The notes beneath the pieces are model-generated. The model did no database searches, was not told the DNA's origin, and worked only from the letters and a program-made list of their open reading frames with translations. The position numbers and the translations under genes are program-made. Source: Ilumatobacteraceae bacterium (GTDB lineage Bacteria; Actinomycetota; Acidimicrobiia; Acidimicrobiales; Ilumatobacteraceae). Taken from it: a stretch of 5,416 bases of DNA. The stretch covers positions 1-5,416 of the forward strand of contig JALRJT010000165.1 in the NCBI GenBank assembly GCA_023254985.1, in the 5' to 3' direction. The number at the start of each line of letters is the position of its first letter. Positions within the stretch are counted from its first letter, which is position 1. Shown here piece after piece: positions 1 through 5,416 of this stretch.

Positions 1-2473
1 CACCGAACATCTCGAAGCCCTCGCGTTGCCACTCGGTGAGCGGATCCTTCTGGCCGACCGCGCGCAGGTTGATGCCTTCCTGCAGGTAATCCATCTCCTC
101 GAGGTGCTCGCGCCAGCGCTGATCGATGATCTGCAGCATCACCTGGCGTTCCACCTCGCGCATCGTGGCCTCGCCCAACTCTGTCTCGCGTTGCGCATAA
201 TGCGCGGAGGCGTCCGCCATCAACAGGTCGTACATTTCGTCGGTCGTCGCACAGTCGGCGAGTGACTCACGCGTGACGCTGGTCGGCCAGAACGAATTGA
301 CCTCGGTGGCGAGCGCACTCGTATCCCATTCGTCCTCAGCGTCCGACACGCAGTGCGTTTCGATGAGTGAGTCGACCGCCTCGGCAAGGTACTCCATCGC
401 GGCAGCCTTCAAGTCGAGGCCTTCGAGGATCTGATCGCGGCGCTGGTAGATGACCTTGCGCTGCTCGTTCATCACCTCGTCATACTTCAACACGTTCTTG
501 CGGATCTCGCCGTTGCGCTGCTCGACCGTGGTCTGCGCCCGCTCGATCGCCTTGGTCACCATGGATGCTTCAATCGCCTCATCTTCGGGCAACGCGCGAC
601 CCATCACCCACGACAGCGCACCGGTGGCGAACAATCGCATGAGTTCGTCGTCGAGGCTGAGATAGAAGCGGCTCTCACCGGGGTCACCCTGACGTCCCGA
701 GCGACCACGCAACTGGTTGTCAATGCGGCGAGACTCGTGACGTTCCGTGCCGAGCACGTACAGCCCGCCGAGTGCGCGCACCTTGTCGCCTTCGGCCTTG
801 CACTCGACTTCGAACTTGGCGAGCAGTTCGCGATAGCGACGCTGTGCTGCCTCGCGCGCGTCTCGATAATCGCTCGGCATCTGCTCGAGCGGAACCGGAA
901 GAGCGAACTCGTCGGCGAGCGTGAGTGGATCGTGACCTTCGGCCAACGTGTGCTGACGCGCGAGACCCTCGGGATTGCCACCGAGGAGGATGTCGACACC
1001 GCGACCCGCCATGTTGGTGGCAACGGTGACTGCGCCGAGTCGACCGGCCTGGGTGACGATGGTCGCCTCACGCGTGTGTTGCTTGGCGTTCAACACTTCG
1101 TGGCGCACGCCGACTTGCTGCAACTTGCGCGACAACAACTCGCTCTTTTCCACACTCACCGTGCCGACGAGGATCGGTTGACCCTTGGCGTGCTTTTCCT
1201 GGATGTCGGCGACGACGGAGCGGAACTTGGCCTCTTCGGTCTTGTAGATCTGGTCGGCTTGGTCGGCGCGTACGCGCGGACGATTCGTGGGAATCGGTAC
1301 GACCTGCAGTCCGTACGTGTTGACGAGTTCCGCAGCTTCCGTCGAAGCGGTTCCCGTCATGCCGGCCAACTTGTCGTACATGCGGAAGTAGTTCTGCAAC
1401 GTGATCGTGGCGAGCGTCTGATTCTCTTCCTTGATCTTGACGCCTTCCTTGGCTTCGATTGCCTGGTGAATGCCCTCGCTCCAGCGACGGCCCTCGAGGA
1501 TGCGTCCGGTGAACTCATCGACGATCTTCACTTCGCCGTCTTGGATGATGTAGTCCTTGTCGCGGTGGTACAGCACCGAGGCCTTGAGTGCGACCTGGAG
1601 CTGGTGCACGAGATTCTGCTGCACCTCGTCGTAGAGGTTCTCGATGCCGAGCTGCTGTTCGACCTTCTCGATGCCCGACTCGGTCGGCACGACGATGCGC
1701 TTGTCTTCTTCGACTTGATAGTCCTCGTCGCGCTTCAGCGAACGCACGATTGAAGCGAAGCGGTAATAGATCTTGGCCGCGTCCGCGATGCGGCCAGAGA
1801 TGATGAGTGGAGTACGGGCCTCGTCGATGAGGATCGAGTCGACTTCGTCGACGATTGCAAAGTTGTGTCCGCGCTGCACCTTGTCGGACAGCGACCCCGC
1901 CATGTTGTCGCGCAAGTAGTCGAAGCCGAACTCGTTGTTCGTGCCATAGGTGATGTCACAGCCGTAGTCGACACGCTTCTCGGCAGGCGACGGACGATGA
2001 CCGGGCACGACGAGGCCGACGGTAAGTCCCATGAAGCGATGAATACGACCCATCCACTCCGCGTCGCGACGCGCGAGATAGTCGTTCACGGTGACGAGGT
2101 GCACGCCCTTGCCGGAGAGTGCGTTCAGATAGACGGGCAAGGTCGACACGAGCGTCTTGCCCTCTCCAGTTCCCATTTCCGCGACCCAGCCCGCGTGCAG
2201 CGCAGCGCCACCCATGACCTGCACGTCGTAGTGACGTTGGCCGATCACGCGGCGCGAGGCCTCGCGCACAACGGCGAACGCCTCGATCATCAAGTCATCG
2301 AGGTCTTCCCCACGCTCTAAACGACTGCGAAATTCGACGGTCTTGGCCTGCAGTGCCGCATCGTCGAGGGCCGCGATCTGTGCCTCGAGGGCGTTCACCT
2401 CGGGGACGATGCCCGCGAGCGCCTTGACCTTCTTGCCCTCGCCGGCGCGGAGGATGCGATCCAGGAGTGCCAT
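1..2473 (-). CDS. secA: Protein translocase subunit SecA (C-terminus beyond left edge)
   Basis: SecA is the ATPase motor that pushes unfolded preproteins through the SecYEG channel at the cytoplasmic membrane. The minus strand reads 824 uninterrupted codons from the ATG at 2473-2471. The start fits the family: MALLDRILRAGEGKKVKAL, with no unexplained extension. Visible motifs are Walker A GTGEGKT (residues 101-107), TYGTNNEFGFDYLRDNM (about 175-191), the DEVD Walker B (209-212) and DEARTPLIISG. Further on come GMTGTA, NMAGRGVDILLGGNPE and RGRSGRQGDPGESRF of the second motor domain, then the helical scaffold with YDEVMNEQRKVIYQRR. An insert of about 60 residues precedes GGLYVLGTERHESRRIDNQL, as I recall for actinobacterial SecA. 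The last codons in view encode AVGQKDPLTEWQREGFEMFG, so only the C-terminal linker and any zinc-binding tail are missing. The start has no strong ribosome binding site and lies 13 bp after the comF-like stop, which suggests translational coupling. Assignment to the family is essentially certain. Confidence 0.98.
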   Translation of the reverse strand, partial: MALLDRILRAGEGKKVKALAGIVPEVNALEAQIAALDDAALQAKTVEFRSRLERGEDLDDLMIEAFAVVREASRRVIGQRHYDVQVMGGAALHAGWVAEMGTGEGKTLVSTLPVYLNALSGKGVHLVTVNDYLARRDAEWMGRIHRFMGLTVGLVVPGHRPSPAEKRVDYGCDITYGTNNEFGFDYLRDNMAGSLSDKVQRGHNFAIVDEVDSILIDEARTPLIISGRIADAAKIYYRFASIVRSLKRDEDYQVEEDKRIVVPTESGIEKVEQQLGIENLYDEVQQNLVHQLQVALKASVLYHRDKDYIIQDGEVKIVDEFTGRILEGRRWSEGIHQAIEAKEGVKIKEENQTLATITLQNYFRMYDKLAGMTGTASTEAAELVNTYGLQVVPIPTNRPRVRADQADQIYKTEEAKFRSVVADIQEKHAKGQPILVGTVSVEKSELLSRKLQQVGVRHEVLNAKQHTREATIVTQAGRLGAVTVATNMAGRGVDILLGGNPEGLARQHTLAEGHDPLTLADEFALPVPLEQMPSDYRDAREAAQRRYRELLAKFEVECKAEGDKVRALGGLYVLGTERHESRRIDNQLRGRSGRQGDPGESRFYLSLDDELMRLFATGALSWVMGRALPEDEAIEASMVTKAIERAQTTVEQRNGEIRKNVLKYDEVMNEQRKVIYQRRDQILEGLDLKAAAMEYLAEAVDSLIETHCVSDAEDEWDTSALATEVNSFWPTSVTRESLADCATTDEMYDLLMADASAHYAQRETELGEATMREVERQVMLQIIDQRWREHLEEMDYLQEGINLRAVGQKDPLTEWQREGFEMFG

Positions 2474-2486
2474 GCAGGGATGAAGC

Positions 2487-3071
2487 CTACCTGCGCCCCT
2501 CGGGGGCTTTGGTGGCGGCGATCGCGGCACACGTCACCATTCGCACGCCCACACTGCGGAGTGCATCGAGGCCGTGCTCCAACGTCGCACCAGTCGTCAC
2601 GACATCGTCGACGAGGAGCACACGTGTGTACCGACTACGTCGTGCGATGAACCGAGCTCCGTCGCGACGCTCGCTCGCGGTGCGCCCGGTCTGCGCAGTG
2701 TCGTCGATGCGGCGCAACAGTCGCGTGCACGGCACACCGAGCCGACGCGCGATTCGGCGCGCGATCAACTCACTCTGGTCATAACCACGTTCTCGAATTC
2801 GCGTTCGAGTCGTCGGCACCCAGGTGACTGCCTGCAGGTCACACACCTGTGCATGTCGTTCGACCCACAACTCACCGAGCATCGGCGCCACCCAGCGCGC
2901 GGAGGTGTACTTCATCGCCACGATCAGTTCGCGCAGCGCACCGGCGTATTCATGCGACACGAGGACTCCCGAACGATGCTCGACCGGTGCATTCACGAGC
3001 ACCGTCCAGCAACCGTCGCACCACCCGCCATGCACCGCGCCACAACCAGGACATCGCGCGAGAAACAACAC
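2487..3071 (-). CDS. ComF family phosphoribosyltransferase-like protein
   Basis: This 194-residue protein belongs to the ComF (ComFC/GntX) family of predicted cytoplasmic phosphoribosyltransferases. Some members are needed for natural transformation; the enzymatic substrate is generally unknown. The N-terminus has a zinc-finger-like pair of CxxC motifs (Cys7/Cys10 and Cys18/Cys21). The family motif RERGYDQSELIARR lies at about residues 93-106, followed by QTGRTASERRDG (127-138). The PRPP-binding loop VLLVDDVVTTGAT is at 151-163, with both acidic residues present. I chose the GTG start at 3071-3069 because it directly precedes the CPGCG motif, a GGGAGGT ribosome binding site lies 10 nt upstream, and an in-frame stop at 3093-3095 excludes a longer protein. 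It precedes secA with a 13-bp gap, probably in one transcript. In mycobacteria a comF-like gene also sits just upstream of secA1, which supports the actinobacterial reading. A role in DNA uptake is not shown here. Confidence 0.93.
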   Translation of the reverse strand: MLFLARCPGCGAVHGGWCDGCWTVLVNAPVEHRSGVLVSHEYAGALRELIVAMKYTSARWVAPMLGELWVERHAQVCDLQAVTWVPTTRTRIRERGYDQSELIARRIARRLGVPCTRLLRRIDDTAQTGRTASERRDGARFIARRSRYTRVLLVDDVVTTGATLEHGLDALRSVGVRMVTCAAIAATKAPEGRR

Positions 3072-3081
3072 GAGTGCACTG

Positions 3082-3088
3082 ACCTCCC
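3082..3088 (-). promoter_or_regulatory. Ribosome binding site of the comF-like gene
   Basis: Read on the minus strand this is GGGAGGT, a near-perfect Shine-Dalgarno sequence 10 nt before the GTG start at 3071-3069. It is the main reason for accepting a GTG start for the comF-like gene. It lies inside the 34-bp gap shared with the divergent yczE-like gene. Confidence 0.75.
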
Positions 3089-3093
3089 ACCAC

Positions 3094-3099
3094 TACCAT
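3094..3099 (+). promoter_or_regulatory. Candidate -10 element for a leaderless yczE-like transcript
   Basis: TACCAT fits the actinobacterial -10 consensus TANNNT and ends 6 nt before the GTG at 3106. That spacing would put the transcription start at or next to the start codon, giving a leaderless mRNA. The GTG has no convincing Shine-Dalgarno sequence, which agrees with this reading. No clear -35 element is visible. TANNNT is a loose pattern, so chance occurrence is a real possibility. Confidence 0.4.
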
Positions 3100-3105
3100 C
3101 GAGCG

Positions 3106-3722
3106 GTGCCTCATTCGTTCATCACACCGCTCGCCGATCGCCCACTCGAGCGACTCACACGATGTGTGTTCGGTCTCGGCGTCTTCGGCGTCGGCGTGGC
3201 GATGCAAAAGCACGGCAACCTCGGACTCCCGCCGTGGGACGTGTTCCACGACGGCTTCAGCACCATCGTCAATCTCTCCTTTGGGCACACGATCGTGGCC
3301 ACGAGCGCGCTCGTGATGCTGCTGTGGATCCCGCTTCGCCAGATGCCCGGACTCGGCACGTTGATCAATGCCGTGGAGATCGGTCTCGTCGCTGACCTCT
3401 ATTTGTCCAATGTCGAGCCTGCGACGAATCCCGTCCTGCGTATCGCGCTCATGCTCGGTGGCATCGTCGTGACAGGAATCGGTTCGGGGATCTACATCGG
3501 CGCGGGACTCGGCCCAGGACCGCGCGATGGACTGATGACCGGACTCGCCGCGCGTGGCATGCGCGTGAGCGTGGCGCGTACGAGCGTTGAGGTGTCGATC
3601 ATGGTGATCGGCGTGATCCTCGGTGGTGCGATCGGCATCGGCACGCTCGCCTTTGCGCTGTTGATCGGACCGATCGTTGCGCGGACGCTCCCGTATTTCC
3701 GGATGCGCCCGCGCGAAGCCCG

Positions 3723-3726
<4 letters not shown>
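3106..3726 (+). CDS. YczE/YitT-family integral membrane protein
   Basis: This predicted 206-residue polytopic membrane protein resembles the YczE/YyaS/YitT group, whose transport or regulatory role is poorly defined. Hydrophobic segments lie at roughly residues 17-35, 60-77, 84-103, 111-134 and 163-190. Two family-like motifs stand out: GNLGLPPWDVFHDG (about 37-50) in the first loop and GLGPGPRDGLMTGL (about 135-148) after the fourth segment. The C-terminus is short and basic. The open frame extends upstream to 2824, but that part lies antisense to the comF-like gene and is basic and low in hydrophobic residues. I therefore start at GTG 3106, which gives a short cytoplasmic head (MPHSFITPLADRPLERLTR) before the first segment. 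The gene diverges from comF by 34 bp and its TAG stop overlaps the opposing ahcY stop. No neighbour shares its strand, so it is probably transcribed alone. In Bacillus subtilis YczE affects lipopeptide and polyketide production; that role should not be carried over here. Confidence 0.85.
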
Positions 3727-4909
<1,183 letters not shown>

Positions 4910-4937
<28 letters not shown>

Positions 4938-5206
4938 GATAAAGGCTTTATGGCAATGCTTTCACTATTGCTATTTTTCAATTCATTTGCAAGAGTACTA
5001 ATAATTTCAGATTGAGCAACCTTAGACTGTTCTTCATCAATCAAGCCTTGGTTGATATCAACTGTTAACTCTTCCTGCTTTTGCTTATTAATGACTATAT
5101 TGGAATCAATATCAGTGAGACCTCGTTTAATTGGTCGAAAAATAAACCATCCAAGAAAAAGAGCTGTCAAAAATAGCATGACAATAAATTGCCAGGTAAT
5201 AATCAT
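4910..5206 (-). CDS. ccmI: CcmI-like cytochrome c biogenesis protein, N-terminal fragment cut at the junction
   Basis: CcmI is a membrane protein that holds apocytochrome c for the CcmF/CcmH heme ligation complex. Its usual form has two N-terminal membrane helices flanking a cytoplasmic coiled-coil-like region, then a periplasmic TPR domain. Here about 99 codons fit the family: helix one at residues 5-23, a basic FRPIKRG stretch, then a charged region with KQEELTVDINQGLIDEEQ (43-60) and SEIISTLANELKNS. This matches the family's pattern of repeated leucine and acidic residues with a GxLxxEQ element. SWSIAIFSLL (90-99) looks like the start of helix two. The frame stays open to a stop at 4784-4786, but after Leu99 it reads ahcY DNA in the wrong frame and is basic, non-family sequence. 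The remainder of helix two and the TPR domain are missing. ATG 5206-5204 overlaps the ccmF stop as ATGA, and GAGG lies 8 nt upstream. Low identity makes CcmI likely rather than certain. Confidence 0.78.
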
Positions 5207-5416
5207 TGCTTTGGCCTCATTAAGTATCTTCGATCAATTGCTGCTATGAGAGCGCCAAGAGCAATCATGAGTCCGCCAAGCCAAATCCATCTAACAAGAG
5301 GTTTATAGTAAATTCTAACGCTCCATGCGCCGCCCTCCAAAGCCTCACCTAAGGCAACATAAAGATCGCGTGTGATTGAAGGGTCAATTGAAGCCTCAGT
5401 CATTGGCATACCTGTT
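5203..5416 (-). CDS. ccmF: CcmF, cytochrome c heme lyase subunit, C-terminal end (5' part beyond right edge)
   Basis: CcmF is a large polytopic inner-membrane protein, usually about 640-660 residues, that takes heme from CcmE and joins it to apocytochrome c in system I maturation. Only the last 70 codons and the TGA stop (5205-5203) are in the window. They match the conserved C-terminal end of the family: MTEASID, then RDLYVALGEALEGGAW in the periplasmic segment, then YYKPLVRWIWLGG leading into the final membrane helix (GGLMIALGALIAAIDRRY). A short basic tail follows. The ATG at 5409 is internal, since the open frame continues to the edge with Thr-Gly before it. The stop overlaps the ccmI-like start as ATGA, as expected for a ccm operon. 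The AT-rich composition is unlike the left part of the window. System I ccmF of this type is typical of Proteobacteria, not Actinobacteria, so this piece probably comes from another organism. Confidence 0.92.
   Translation of the reverse strand, partial: TGMPMTEASIDPSITRDLYVALGEALEGGAWSVRIYYKPLVRWIWLGGLMIALGALIAAIDRRYLMRPKQ
5215..5218 (-). promoter_or_regulatory. Ribosome binding site of the ccmI-like gene
   Basis: Read on the minus strand, GAGG lies 8 nt before the ATG at 5206-5204, within the end of ccmF. Together with the ATGA overlap it supports this start and translational coupling to ccmF. Confidence 0.6.

Noticed and set aside
737..1753. A 338-codon open frame on the plus strand opposite secA
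   Set aside because: It lies fully antisense to conserved SecA codons, reads as low-complexity Leu/Asp/Val/Arg-rich sequence with no recognisable domain, and is the usual antisense shadow of a GC-rich gene.
2824..3105. Upstream in-frame extension of the yczE-like membrane protein
   Set aside because: The extension is antisense to the comF-like gene, is rich in His, Arg, Ser and Thr, and resembles no part of the family. The GTG at 3106 gives the expected family length.
2574..3395. A 273-codon plus-strand open frame spanning comF and the start of the membrane protein gene
   Set aside because: It is out of frame with both supported genes, Arg/Thr/His-rich and without a domain. It is a shadow frame.

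Overview
The window joins two unlike pieces of DNA. Positions 1 to about 4910 are GC-rich (38 of 60 bases G/C in 4801-4860) and read as a high-GC actinobacterium. The adenosylhomocysteinase follows the mycobacterial pattern, SecA carries the long linker before GGLYVLGTERHESRRIDNQL, and a comF-like gene lies beside secA. The yczE-like gene may also have a leaderless TANNNT-to-GTG start. Positions from about 4911 to 5416 are AT-rich (20 of 60 bases G/C in 5041-5100) and carry proteobacterial-type cytochrome c maturation genes.

Layout. On the minus strand, secA (1-2473, C-terminus beyond the left edge) follows a ComF-family phosphoribosyltransferase gene (2487-3071) after only 13 bp, so the two are probably cotranscribed. 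A YczE/YitT-family membrane protein gene (3106-3726, plus strand) diverges from comF across a 34-bp gap. It converges on ahcY (3723-4937, minus strand) with overlapping stop codons. ahcY has lost its N-terminal part: recognisable family sequence begins at the CNIFSTQDHAAAA motif. Upstream of that point the same strand carries the first ~99 codons of a ccmI-like gene and, overlapping it by ATGA, the last 70 codons of ccmF, which runs off the right edge.

How the genes relate. SecA drives protein export. ComF-family proteins are predicted phosphoribosyltransferases linked to DNA uptake in some bacteria. AhcY recycles S-adenosylhomocysteine. CcmF and CcmI work together in attaching heme to apocytochrome c. 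The two halves of the window share no pathway.

The main observation is the junction near 4908-4931. ahcY and ccmI are both truncated there, base composition switches there, and a short stretch reads sensibly in both frames. An assembly or library chimera at a microhomology is the most likely cause; a real recombination event is possible but less likely. I see no RNA gene, CRISPR array, insertion sequence or undescribed multi-gene system. No gene-free stretch exceeds 300 bases; the largest gap is 34 bp.
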